Part shown: one piece after another, positions 8,128 to 16,710 of the stretch
How positions within the stretch are numbered: position 1 is the stretch's first letter
How the letters are laid out: each line of letters opens with the position of its first letter
NCBI GenBank assembly: GCA_964568455.1
Contig: CAZMPJ010000001.1
Span: 248,001-312,000 of the forward strand
DNA length: 64,000 nucleotides
Direction of reading: 5' to 3'
DNA from: CAZMPJ01 sp964568455
GTDB taxonomy: Bacteria; Margulisbacteria; WOR-1; O2-12-FULL-45-9
Made by a program: the position numbers and the translations under genes
The notes under the pieces: model-generated
The model's input: the letters and a program-made list of their open reading frames with translations, nothing else
Databases searched by the model: none
What the model was told of the DNA's origin: nothing

Positions 8128-9120
8128 ATGATCATTACCAGGACCCCTTTTCGAATCTCATTTTTTGGAGGTGGAACAGATTATCCTGTTTGGTATGATG
8201 AGAATGGTGGAGCGGTTATTTCTGCTTCAATTAACAAGTATTGTTTTATTACCTGTCGGTATTTGCCTCCTTTCTTTGATTATAAATATCGTATTGTTTA
8301 TTCAAAAAGGGAAGAAGTTAATTTACTTACTGAGATTGATCATCCTTCAGTCAGAGAATGTTTGGGTTTTATGAATTTAGAACGGGGGATCGAAATCCAT
8401 CACGATGGCGATTTGCCTGCCCGCACCGGCCTTGGTTCAAGTTCTTCATTTACAGTAGGTTTATTACACGCTTTGCACGCTTTAAAAGGTTGCATGGTTA
8501 GCAAGAGACAATTGGCACTTGATGCCATCCATGTTGAACAGGAAAAAATAAGGGAAAATGTTGGCTCGCAAGACCAAACGGTGGCGGCTTTTGGCGGGTT
8601 TAATAAAATAACCTTTGCCAAGGATAATAATATTTTAGTTCAACCTGTGATTATGGGTCCGGATAGGCTTGAAAATTTTCAAAATCATTTAATGTTGTTT
8701 TTTACTGGGTTTTCTAGAACTGCGTCAGAAATTGCGGAGGAACAGATTAAGCAAACACCCAATAAAAAAACAGAACTAAGGACTATGCATGCTATGGTTG
8801 ATGAAGCTGTGACTATTTTAAGTTCAAGCCGGGATCTTGATGAATTTGGCAAGCTGCTTCATGAAACGTGGAAAATAAAACGCAGTTTAACTTCAAAAAT
8901 ATCCAACCCAAATATTGATCGGATTTATGAAACAGCTATTAAGGCTGGTGCTATTGGAGGTAAGCTTTTAGGAGCTGGGGGGGGAGGATTTATTTTGTTT
9001 TTTGTTAGGCCCGAGAATCAGGCTGGCGTTAAAAAGGCGCTAAAGCCTTTATTGCATGTGCCCTTCAAATTTGAAGGCTTAGGTAGTCAAATAATTTATT
9101 ATGGCCCTGAGAATCATTAA
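8128..9120 (+). CDS. hddA: GHMP-family sugar kinase, D-glycero-D-manno-heptose 7-phosphate kinase (HddA)-like
   Basis: 330 residues; GGGAGG lies 10 bases before the ATG. IITRTPFRISFFGGGTDYP is the HddA N-terminal signature and PARTGLGSSSSFTVGLL is the GHMP ATP-binding loop (about residues 97-113). LLGAGGGGFILFF is the third GHMP motif. HddA phosphorylates C1 of heptose 7-phosphate in the GDP-heptose pathway. A GmhA-like isomerase at 47427 and a nucleotidyltransferase at 56604 could supply the other steps, but no GmhB phosphatase was seen. Its position after a transketolase pair would fit a sedoheptulose-derived sugar (inference). Related kinases also act on fucose and other sugars. Confidence 0.75.
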   Translation: MIITRTPFRISFFGGGTDYPVWYDENGGAVISASINKYCFITCRYLPPFFDYKYRIVYSKREEVNLLTEIDHPSVRECLGFMNLERGIEIHHDGDLPARTGLGSSSSFTVGLLHALHALKGCMVSKRQLALDAIHVEQEKIRENVGSQDQTVAAFGGFNKITFAKDNNILVQPVIMGPDRLENFQNHLMLFFTGFSRTASEIAEEQIKQTPNKKTELRTMHAMVDEAVTILSSSRDLDEFGKLLHETWKIKRSLTSKISNPNIDRIYETAIKAGAIGGKLLGAGGGGFILFFVRPENQAGVKKALKPLLHVPFKFEGLGSQIIYYGPENH

Positions 9121-9125
9121 ATAAA

Positions 9126-10343
9126 ATGGATAATGTAAAAAAACAATTAAAAGTTCCTTTTGGTACCATGTCTGTAACTGACGGTGCGAAAAAACTGGTA
9201 ACTGAGGTTATGGCATCAGGCAGGCTGACCAGCGGGAAATATGTGCGAGAGTTGGAGCAACAATATGCAGCGCTGATTGGTACAAAAGAGGCGGTTGCTC
9301 TGAGTAGTGGGACTGATGCGGATGTTTTAGCCTTAGCGGTTCTTTATGATTATGGTGCTAAACGAGGGGATGAGATTATAATTCCTTCCCTCTCTTTTGT
9401 GGCTACAGGCAATGCTGTTTTGCACGCTGGATTCACTCCCGTTTTTGTTGATGTTGAGATGGATACTTTAAATATTAACCCAGATAAAATTGAAGAGGTG
9501 ATCACTGATAAGACTAGGGCGATAATGCCGGTTCATCTTATGGGTAAGCCGGCTAAGATGGACAGGATAATGCACATTGCCAAGAAACATAAGCTTTATG
9601 TAATTGAAGATGCGGCAGAGGCTCATGGGAGTAAATACCAAGGTAAAAATATTGGTTCAATTGGAGATATGGCAGCTTATAGTCTCTATGCGGCTCACAT
9701 GATCTCTTCAGTTGAAGGTGGGATGGTAACCACGAATAATTCTGCTTTTGCTGAAATATTGAGATCGCTGCGTTCTCACGGCCGTTCCTGTTCTTGCCGG
9801 CAGTGTGTTGCTAATACTAGTACCCAGAGATGTGCTAAACGCTTTAAGAATGGCATTGATATTCGTTTTGTTTTCGAGCGCATTGGTTATTCCTGTAAAA
9901 TGAATGAGTTGGAAGCGGCAGTTGGCTTGGGAAATATGGAAGATTGGCCTAAGTATCTTAAACAAAGAAGAGCTAACTTGCTTTACTTGCTTGAACGTTT
10001 TGATAAATTTGCTCCACTTTTAACCAGCATTAAGGAGGAGCCTGGAGAATTTATTGGGCCACATGCTTTTCCCGTTATTCTTAGTTCGGAGGCCAAGTTT
10101 ACTCGTGATCAATTTGTGGAATATTTAGGTCAACATGGCATTGATACCAGAAATTTATTTTGGTCCATGCCAACCCAATGTTCGGGGTTTAATTTTTTAG
10201 GATATAAACTAGGGCAGTTTCCTGTTGCGGAATACATTGGCCATAACGGGTTACATATTGGCTTGCATCAGGATTTGAATACTGACCAAATGCAGTATTT
10301 TCTGGATGTAACAGAGGATTTCCTTAGGCAGCACAAAAAATGA
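9126..10343 (+). CDS. DegT-fold PMP-type sugar dehydrase, RfbH/E1-ColD-like (Lys replaced by His)
   Basis: 405 residues. Fold markers of the DegT/DnrJ/EryC1/StrS family are present (SSGTDADVLAL at 60-70, EDAAEAHGS at 161-169, VEGGM). The PLP-anchoring Lys is replaced by His191 in LYAAHMI; codon CAC at 9696-9698. This exchange marks dehydrases such as ColD and RfbH/E1, which use PMP to remove the C3 hydroxyl of 4-keto sugars. After GR (219-220) comes a Cys-rich loop with Cys222, 224, 227 and 236 and then KRF, matching the [2Fe-2S] loop of E1. The fourth E1 ligand position is Ala164 here, while Cys227 is extra. I infer a 3-deoxy-sugar dehydrase, perhaps with an altered Fe-S site. Confidence 0.75.
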   Translation: MDNVKKQLKVPFGTMSVTDGAKKLVTEVMASGRLTSGKYVRELEQQYAALIGTKEAVALSSGTDADVLALAVLYDYGAKRGDEIIIPSLSFVATGNAVLHAGFTPVFVDVEMDTLNINPDKIEEVITDKTRAIMPVHLMGKPAKMDRIMHIAKKHKLYVIEDAAEAHGSKYQGKNIGSIGDMAAYSLYAAHMISSVEGGMVTTNNSAFAEILRSLRSHGRSCSCRQCVANTSTQRCAKRFKNGIDIRFVFERIGYSCKMNELEAAVGLGNMEDWPKYLKQRRANLLYLLERFDKFAPLLTSIKEEPGEFIGPHAFPVILSSEAKFTRDQFVEYLGQHGIDTRNLFWSMPTQCSGFNFLGYKLGQFPVAEYIGHNGLHIGLHQDLNTDQMQYFLDVTEDFLRQHKK

Positions 10344-11299
10344 ATAGTAAATCAATTAAAAAAAGAATTTTAGTTACCGGTGGCACGGCCACTGTTGGTG
10401 ATGCTATGCAGAATCTGGTCTCGGATTATCCTGAGTACGAATTTTTCTTTGTCGGATCAAAAGATTGTAATCTATTGGATCTGTCTGCTGTTAAATCCTT
10501 TTTGGTAAAAAATAGGATTGATTCAATAATCCATCTGGCAGCGATTAGCGGAGGGATAGAGCTAAGCATAAAACATCCAGCGACTCTATTAAGAGATAAT
10601 ATTCTAATGAATATTAATGTGCTGGAGGCTGCTAGATTATGCGAGATAAAAAAGGTTGTTATGACTCTTTCTACCGGAATGTACCCGACCAAGGTAGCTT
10701 ATCCGATTAAAGAAGAATATATTCATGATGGTGAACCTCATCCGTCTAATTACAGCTATGCTTTTGCTAAAAGATTAGTCGAGCCGATGATCAGAGCTTA
10801 TCGGACTGAATATAATCTTTCGGTTGTTGGTGTTGTGCCAAATGGTATTTTAGGGCCTCGTAGTAATTTTAATACAAAATCCTCCACGATGGTACCTGCC
10901 TTGATCAGGCGTTTTTACGAAAACAAAGATAAACAATCCAAGATCACAATTTGGGGGGATGGGTCTCCCTTGAGAGAAATTACTTCTGCTAAGGATATTG
11001 CCCGTGCTTGTCTCTGGTGTCTTGATAATTATGATGATCCCCAAATATTGCATATTGGGACAATAGAAGAATTTTCAGTTAAAGAATTTGCTCATTTAGT
11101 TGCCGATATATTGGGAATAGACAAAGAAAGACTTGAATTTGACACTTCAAAACCGAAAGGTCAGCTTAGAAAAAACACAGATAATTCAAGGTTTACTGAA
11201 TTATCTAAATTTAAATATACACCAATTAAAGAAGCCTTAAAAGAAACAATAGAATACTTTTGTAAATATTATAAGGAAAAGGGGAAATTACGGCTTTAA
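10340..11299 (+). CDS. GDP-fucose-synthase-like SDR lacking epimerase residues
   Basis: 319 residues, ATGA overlap with the dehydrase gene. VTGGTATVG is the NAD(P) loop and Tyr140/Lys144 (SYAFAK) form YxxxK. By alignment with WcaG and the paralogue at 4482, the two epimerase acid/base residues are changed: Cys to Gly113 (LSTGMYP) and His to Thr183 (SSTMVPALI). The reductase part is intact (GxGxPLRE region also kept). It is therefore likely a plain 4-ketoreductase acting after the C3 dehydrase, as in 3-deoxy or 3,6-dideoxy sugar pathways (inference). The substrate nucleotide is not known. Confidence 0.75.
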   Translation: MNSKSIKKRILVTGGTATVGDAMQNLVSDYPEYEFFFVGSKDCNLLDLSAVKSFLVKNRIDSIIHLAAISGGIELSIKHPATLLRDNILMNINVLEAARLCEIKKVVMTLSTGMYPTKVAYPIKEEYIHDGEPHPSNYSYAFAKRLVEPMIRAYRTEYNLSVVGVVPNGILGPRSNFNTKSSTMVPALIRRFYENKDKQSKITIWGDGSPLREITSAKDIARACLWCLDNYDDPQILHIGTIEEFSVKEFAHLVADILGIDKERLEFDTSKPKGQLRKNTDNSRFTELSKFKYTPIKEALKETIEYFCKYYKEKGKLRL

Positions 11300-11313
11300 A
11301 TTGAGTTCATAAT

Positions 11314-12306
11314 ATGAAATATAGACAACTTGGAAAGACGGGAATAAAGATTTCTGAAATAGGTTTTGGTGCTTGGGGAATTGGTGGTGTATCAACCGGG
11401 GCTTCTTCATATGGCGAAACGGATGATAACGAATCAAAAAGAGCCTTGCGCCGAGCTTATGAGTTGGGAGTTACTTTTTATGACACTTCGGATGTTTATG
11501 GTTATGGGCACAGTGAAACTTTAATTGGTGAAGAGTTGCATGGGGTGAGGGATAAAATAGTTATTGCTTCCAAAGTAGGATTTCTTGAACACAAAGGGCC
11601 GCTTGATCTTTCTTCTCAGCACATAAAAAAATCAATTGAGGAGAGCTTGAAGAGGCTTAGAACAGATTATCTTGATCTTTATCAGTTACATAGTCCGCCG
11701 ATTAATTTAATCGAGAAAGATGAATCCATTATTTCAACACTTCAGTTATTAAAGCGGCAGGGAAAAATTCGTGCTTATGGTATTTCACTGGCTTTGCCTA
11801 ATGATGGCGAGAAAGCAATAAAACTTGGTTTTGAATCTGTCCAGGTTAATTTTAATTTGCTAGACATGCGGGCAATTGAAAATGGTTTATTTGATTTGTG
11901 TGTTAAAAATGAGGTAGGCCTGATTGCTAGAACCCCGCTTTGTTTTGGTTTTTTGACTGGTAAATATAATGCTGCTACACAGTTTGCCTTAAATGATCAC
12001 CGTAGTACCTGGTCTGTTGAACAAAGGAAATGCTGGGCCAATGCTTATAAGCTTTTCCTCAAGGCAATTATGGCAAAAGAAAAACAAACTGCAGTTGATA
12101 TCGCTTTAAAATATTGCTTGTCGTATCAAGCTGTTTCGACCGTTATTCCAGGGATGCTGCATCCCTCTGAGGTTGAGGAGGATGTAGTTGCCAGTGCTTT
12201 AAAACCGTTTACTGAACAGGAATTGCATGAGCTTGAACAAATTTACCGGCAGAACACATTTTTTCTTGGTAAAAACACTTATGTTATAGAGGATAAGGTT
12301 GAATGA
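11314..12306 (+). CDS. Aldo/keto reductase
   Basis: 330 residues. The catalytic tetrad is visible: Asp57 (FYDTSD), Tyr62 (VYGYG), Lys87 (ASKVG) and His126 (QLHSP). The protein is a (beta/alpha)8 NADPH-dependent oxidoreductase of the YajO/IolS-like group. As the last gene of the sugar module (4482-12306) and overlapping the next gene by ATGA, it probably reduces a keto or aldehyde sugar intermediate. Such enzymes often serve deoxysugar pathways, but assignment to a step is not possible from sequence. Confidence 0.8.
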   Translation: MKYRQLGKTGIKISEIGFGAWGIGGVSTGASSYGETDDNESKRALRRAYELGVTFYDTSDVYGYGHSETLIGEELHGVRDKIVIASKVGFLEHKGPLDLSSQHIKKSIEESLKRLRTDYLDLYQLHSPPINLIEKDESIISTLQLLKRQGKIRAYGISLALPNDGEKAIKLGFESVQVNFNLLDMRAIENGLFDLCVKNEVGLIARTPLCFGFLTGKYNAATQFALNDHRSTWSVEQRKCWANAYKLFLKAIMAKEKQTAVDIALKYCLSYQAVSTVIPGMLHPSEVEEDVVASALKPFTEQELHELEQIYRQNTFFLGKNTYVIEDKVE

Positions 12307-13355
12307 TTACCATTACAGTAACCACAAAAGATCGTTCTGATTATTTAATTAGATTGCTCAATTATTATGCGGAAGTAGAATATAAACATTGGATATTTAT
12401 TGCTGACTCCAGCAATGAACATCATCTCAAGAAAACTAAAGAAGCAATTGCCAGGTTGGAAGGCAAGTTAAAGATTGTCCATCGCGAATATCCGGGCAAG
12501 ATTAATGCGGAGTGTCATAAATATCTAAGCGATTTAATAACTACGCCCTATGTAGCTTTTATTGGGGATGATGATTTTCTTATTCCTAACAGTCTTGAAA
12601 AGTGCGTGGGTTTTTTGGAGAAAAATCCCCAATATTCATCAGCTCATGGGGCAGCTGTTCTCTTTTCTGCTTATCCGGATGGTCCTTATGGAGAAATGAG
12701 GGGGGTTAGGCAGTATTCTCTTCGAGAAAATAATGCGGAAAAGGCTTCTTTACGGTTGAGTGAATATTTGAATAATTATTTTGTGGTAATGTTTGCGGTT
12801 CATCGAAGAAAGACGTGGCAGGCAATGTTTAAATATGGCCTTGCGATTAAAGATAAAAGTTTTGCTGATGAGCTTTTGCCTTGTTCTTTATCTCTGGTTT
12901 ATGGAAAAGCAAAAAAACTCGATTGTTTCTATATGCTTAGGCAGGGACATGAGCGGCGCTATTTGTTGCCAACTTGGTTTGATTGGATTACCAATCCTAA
13001 ATGGTTTCTTTCCTATGATATTTTTAGAAAGTCTTTGGCGGAAGGATTGGTAAAGCAAGAGGGGGTTTTACAGGAAGAAGCAAACAAGATCGTTGAGCAG
13101 GCTTTTTTTGGCTTTTTACGCCGATACCTTATTAGAAAAATTGATCAACCAATAAAGAATCCGGTTCTTAAAATTAGACAAAAGCTTAAGGAGATAGTTA
13201 AGCTTTTACCGGGGATTAGACGATTTTGGAATTTTATTAAGGATTTACGACCTAGAGCAGCTGACGACCTTTCACTTCCCGCTTTATTAAATCCAAAATC
13301 CAAGTATCATGACGACTTTATGCCGGTTTATCGAATTATTGAGGGGTCGAAATGA
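12303..13355 (+). CDS. GT2-like glycosyltransferase, TIGR00180 type
   Basis: 350 residues. ITVTTKDRSDYLIRLLNYY at the start and FIGDDDFLIPNSL near residue 90 (DDD metal/nucleotide site) match glycosyltransferases of the GT-A fold described as TIGR00180. The C-terminal half has a basic stretch near 280-300 that may touch the membrane surface. It overlaps both neighbours by 4 bases. Donor and acceptor are unknown. Confidence 0.75.
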   Translation: MITITVTTKDRSDYLIRLLNYYAEVEYKHWIFIADSSNEHHLKKTKEAIARLEGKLKIVHREYPGKINAECHKYLSDLITTPYVAFIGDDDFLIPNSLEKCVGFLEKNPQYSSAHGAAVLFSAYPDGPYGEMRGVRQYSLRENNAEKASLRLSEYLNNYFVVMFAVHRRKTWQAMFKYGLAIKDKSFADELLPCSLSLVYGKAKKLDCFYMLRQGHERRYLLPTWFDWITNPKWFLSYDIFRKSLAEGLVKQEGVLQEEANKIVEQAFFGFLRRYLIRKIDQPIKNPVLKIRQKLKEIVKLLPGIRRFWNFIKDLRPRAADDLSLPALLNPKSKYHDDFMPVYRIIEGSK

Positions 13356-15736
13356 AAAGAAAAGCAGTAATTCTAGGGGCTGGACCAGTTGGTTTGATCA
13401 TTGCATGGAAGTTGTTGGAAAACAATTGGTCAGTAGAGATTTTTGAAAAAGAAGATCAAATAGGCGGCACCTGTAAAACATGGCGCTGGCAAGATTTTCT
13501 TGTTGATACAGGACCACATATTTATCATACTCCGGATCAAGAATTAGCTAAATTTTGGGAATCTGAATTTGGCGATATTATGATCCAGGGTGATTTTTGG
13601 TGCAAAAATGTCAAAGGTGACGATTTTAATGAATTTTGGGATTATCCTTTATCCTGGGAAAGTATTGCTCGCTATCCAAAACAACTCAAAGAGCAGGTGC
13701 TCGGAGAATTAAAAAGTCTGACTTCAGAAGAAAAAGCTAAAGCAAAAAATTATACTGAATACATGGATGCCCAGGTGGGTCCCACTTTGAGAAAGATGTT
13801 TTTTGAGAAATATCCTGAGAAAATATGGGGCATAGCTACTGAGGATATGACGCCAGAGTGGGCGCCTAAGAGAATTGAATTTAGACAGAAAGTAACTCCT
13901 TTTTATCATAATCAGTGGAATGCGGTTGGTAAATTTGGAACTGGTTGTGTTTTTGATCGCATAAAAGAAAAGATTTTGAAACTGGGAGGAAAAATTAATA
14001 CTGGCCATGAGGTTTCCGGTATATCTTTTACTGGAAACAGAATAAAGCAAATAGATTTTTCTAATAAAAAGAATATTAAAGTAGCAGAAAAAGATACTAT
14101 TATTTCGAGTTTGCCAATAACTATTTTATCGGATCTTTTAGGCTATAAGAGTAAGTTGGAATTTCGCGCTTTGCGCACGGTTTATTTAGCCTATAATAAA
14201 AAAACTGTTTTGCCGGAAGATATCCATTGGTTTTATTATGATTCTGATAAAACCTATTTCCATCGTATTACAGAGCCCAAAAAACTCTCTCCTTTTGTTG
14301 CTCCGGCAGACAAGACCTATTTAACTGCAGAAATAACTTGCAGCAAAGGGGATTCTATATATAAGATGGATTCAGCTGAACTGGCCGAACGAGTGGCAGA
14401 GCAAGTAGAGGTTGTTGGTTTGGCAAAAAGATCCTTGCTTTTGGCTAACGATACTCATCGAGAAGATTATGTTTATCCTCTTCAAAGAGAAGGTTACCAA
14501 GAAGAGTTAGCAAAAACTCGTTCCGCTATTAGTAAGTTTCAACAGCTTTACTCTTTAGGTACAGGTGGAGAGTTTCATTATTCTGATATTCAAATTGTTT
14601 TCCATAAGGCATTTGATTTAGTGGATATTCTTTGTGGCAAAGATTCTGCTTATGCTCAGGTGATCAGGCAGACGCCAAGTTGTGAGTTAAATAGTTCTGT
14701 TGTTATTGGCAAAAGAAAGATAGGCGAGGGGGATCGCCCGTATATTATTGCTGAAGCTGGTTTGAATCATAATGGTAGTGTTGCCCTGGCTAAAAAATTG
14801 ATAGACGCGTCAAAAGAAGCTGGTTGTGATGCGGTGAAATTTCAAACTTTTACGGCCTCCAGTCGTATTTCTAAAAAAATTAAAGCTGTAAAATATGCTG
14901 AGACAATAATCGGAACAGAGGAAACTCTTTATGATATGTTTGATCGATTGGCTTTAAGTTTTGAACAACAAAAAGAAATTTTTAATTATGCCCGCAAAAA
15001 AGATATCGAAATTTTTTCTACCCCATTTGATTTTGAAGGGGTCGATTTTTTGGAGTCACTAGGTGTTAATGTCTATAAAATTGCTTCGATGGATATTGTG
15101 AATTTGCCGCTTATCCAATATGTTGCCCAAAAAGGCAAGCCGATCATTCTTTCTACTGGCATGTCTACCCTTGGCCAGATTGAGGAAGCCGTAAACGTTG
15201 TTAAGCAGACAGGCAATCCTAATCTAATGCTCTTGCACTGCAATTCTTCTTATCCAGCTGCGCCGGAAGAAATGAACTTAAATGTGATCAAGACTTTAAA
15301 AACATGTTTTAATATTCCTATTGGTTTGTCTGATCATACTTTTGGCTTGTTTGTTTCACAGGTGGCTATTGCCATTGGAGCTAACATAATAGAGCGACAT
15401 TTTACTTTAGATAGAACAATGGAAGGGCCAGATCATATTTTGTCTTCTGAGCCGGCTGAACTTGCTAATTTGGTTAAAATGGCAAAAAACATCCCTTTAA
15501 TTTTAGGTGATGGAGTTAAAAAAATTCAACCGAATGAATATGATACACTTAATACACAAAGAAAAAGTTTATATGCAGCTAATAATATAGAAAAAGGGCA
15601 AATAATTGGCAAAGAAATGATCGTGATTAAAGGGCCGGGCGGTGGTATTTTACCTAAACATTTGAACATTGTTATTGGTAGAAAAGCTGCCAAAAGAATT
15701 GAGATGGACCATCCAATAACCTGGGAAGTTATTTAA
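13352..15736 (+). CDS. Fusion: FAD-dependent oxidoreductase + N-acetylneuraminate synthase (NeuB/LegI-type) with SAF domain
   Basis: 794 residues, about twice a normal NeuB. Residues 1-430 form a flavoprotein of the amine-oxidase/UDP-galactopyranose-mutase-like group: ILGAGPVG (7-14), the FAD Glu/Lys segment IFEKEDQIGGT (30-40) and DTGPHIYH (52-59). After a linker (431-460), residues 462-735 are a NeuB TIM barrel (IAEAGLNHNG, DAVKFQTF, STGMSTLGQIEEA, LLHCNSSYP, SDHTFG, ERHFTLD), and 736-794 the antifreeze-like SAF domain. NeuB condenses PEP with a hexosamine to a nonulosonic acid. The frame is open throughout, so this is a real fusion. I infer that the flavoprotein oxidises the substrate or product of this synthase. 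Confidence 0.82.
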   Translation: MKRKAVILGAGPVGLIIAWKLLENNWSVEIFEKEDQIGGTCKTWRWQDFLVDTGPHIYHTPDQELAKFWESEFGDIMIQGDFWCKNVKGDDFNEFWDYPLSWESIARYPKQLKEQVLGELKSLTSEEKAKAKNYTEYMDAQVGPTLRKMFFEKYPEKIWGIATEDMTPEWAPKRIEFRQKVTPFYHNQWNAVGKFGTGCVFDRIKEKILKLGGKINTGHEVSGISFTGNRIKQIDFSNKKNIKVAEKDTIISSLPITILSDLLGYKSKLEFRALRTVYLAYNKKTVLPEDIHWFYYDSDKTYFHRITEPKKLSPFVAPADKTYLTAEITCSKGDSIYKMDSAELAERVAEQVEVVGLAKRSLLLANDTHREDYVYPLQREGYQEELAKTRSAISKFQQLYSLGTGGEFHYSDIQIVFHKAFDLVDILCGKDSAYAQVIRQTPSCELNSSVVIGKRKIGEGDRPYIIAEAGLNHNGSVALAKKLIDASKEAGCDAVKFQTFTASSRISKKIKAVKYAETIIGTEETLYDMFDRLALSFEQQKEIFNYARKKDIEIFSTPFDFEGVDFLESLGVNVYKIASMDIVNLPLIQYVAQKGKPIILSTGMSTLGQIEEAVNVVKQTGNPNLMLLHCNSSYPAAPEEMNLNVIKTLKTCFNIPIGLSDHTFGLFVSQVAIAIGANIIERHFTLDRTMEGPDHILSSEPAELANLVKMAKNIPLILGDGVKKIQPNEYDTLNTQRKSLYAANNIEKGQIIGKEMIVIKGPGGGILPKHLNIVIGRKAAKRIEMDHPITWEVI

Positions 15737-16710
15737 TGATAAAGATTAACCCCGGATTAAAAGAAAGATTTGAATCTTACCTAAAAAAAATAGTGAAAGG
15801 CGATGAGGCCTCATGTTTCACTATTTCTAATACTACTAAAAAGACAGAAACATTTTATTTTACACCTATCCGTACTTTTGAAAATATGCAAATCTGTGGT
15901 GTTGTAGTGAATAATACTCAAGAGGCCAAACAATTTGCGGCACTGGCAGATGGTAAATTCGATTATATTGCTGTGGATAGCGAGAAGAAAATAGAACCCG
16001 AACGCTATGTTAATCCTGGTGATTCTGGAAATCTAGAGGGTGAAATATTAGATTTAGTCAAGAAAAGCCAGGTGATAAATTTTAAAGCTAATGATGTGAC
16101 GGTGGATGCGGTTGACGTTTTTATTAGTAATTGGGTTATGGGAGTGCCTAAACGAAAAATAGCTATTATCGGTTTGGGCAATATAGGTTTTAAATTAGCG
16201 TTAAAATTAATTGAACGAGGGTGCTGGGTTAATATTTACAGAAGAGACCAAAAGAAATTGCAAATTCAGGCTGAAACAATTAATATAACTAAACCTAAAG
16301 GAACTTTAGCAAAAGCGTGGCCTTGTAAAAATTTAGCAGAATGTTTAAAAAATGTCCATGTGGTTGTTGCCACAGCAGATACTTCAAATATTATCTCTTC
16401 TGAAGATCTTAAAAATACGGTGCCTAATCCTCTTTTGATAGATTGCGGTAAAGCGTGTTTTACTGATCAAGTTTGTCTTGATATGCCTGTTTATCGCACT
16501 GATGCAGGGATGGCCTTGTTGTACCAATTAAAAATGGTTGTGGCTTCTCGACAGCACTTATATCCAAAGTTTGGGCGCAAAATGGTTGATGGCAAAAGGT
16601 ATGTTTGCGGTTTAAGTGGTGTGAAGGGAGATATTGTTTTACACGATTTAAAAGATATTAGCTCTTTTATTGGTATTTGTGATGGTAAGGGAGGATTGCT
16701 TCCGCAATGA
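15736..16710 (+). CDS. Unrecognised protein with central Rossmann NAD(P)-binding domain
   Basis: 324 residues. KIAIIGLGNIGFKLALKLIERG (near residues 140-160) is a clear GxGxxG dinucleotide loop, followed by VVVATADTSNIIS, as in alanine-dehydrogenase, FolD or glutamyl-tRNA-reductase-like Rossmann domains. The first 130 residues do not resemble a family I know. Its start overlaps the NeuB fusion (TAATG) and its end overlaps a cytidylyltransferase (ATGA). This tight placement suggests a dedicated step in the second nonulosonic acid route, for example reduction or oxidation of the sugar. I do not assign a reaction. Confidence 0.6.
   Translation: MIKINPGLKERFESYLKKIVKGDEASCFTISNTTKKTETFYFTPIRTFENMQICGVVVNNTQEAKQFAALADGKFDYIAVDSEKKIEPERYVNPGDSGNLEGEILDLVKKSQVINFKANDVTVDAVDVFISNWVMGVPKRKIAIIGLGNIGFKLALKLIERGCWVNIYRRDQKKLQIQAETINITKPKGTLAKAWPCKNLAECLKNVHVVVATADTSNIISSEDLKNTVPNPLLIDCGKACFTDQVCLDMPVYRTDAGMALLYQLKMVVASRQHLYPKFGRKMVDGKRYVCGLSGVKGDIVLHDLKDISSFIGICDGKGGLLPQ

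Noticed and set aside
9126..10343. Ordinary sugar aminotransferase
   Set aside because: The PLP Lys is replaced by His191 and the Cys-rich loop resembles E1/RfbH dehydrases.
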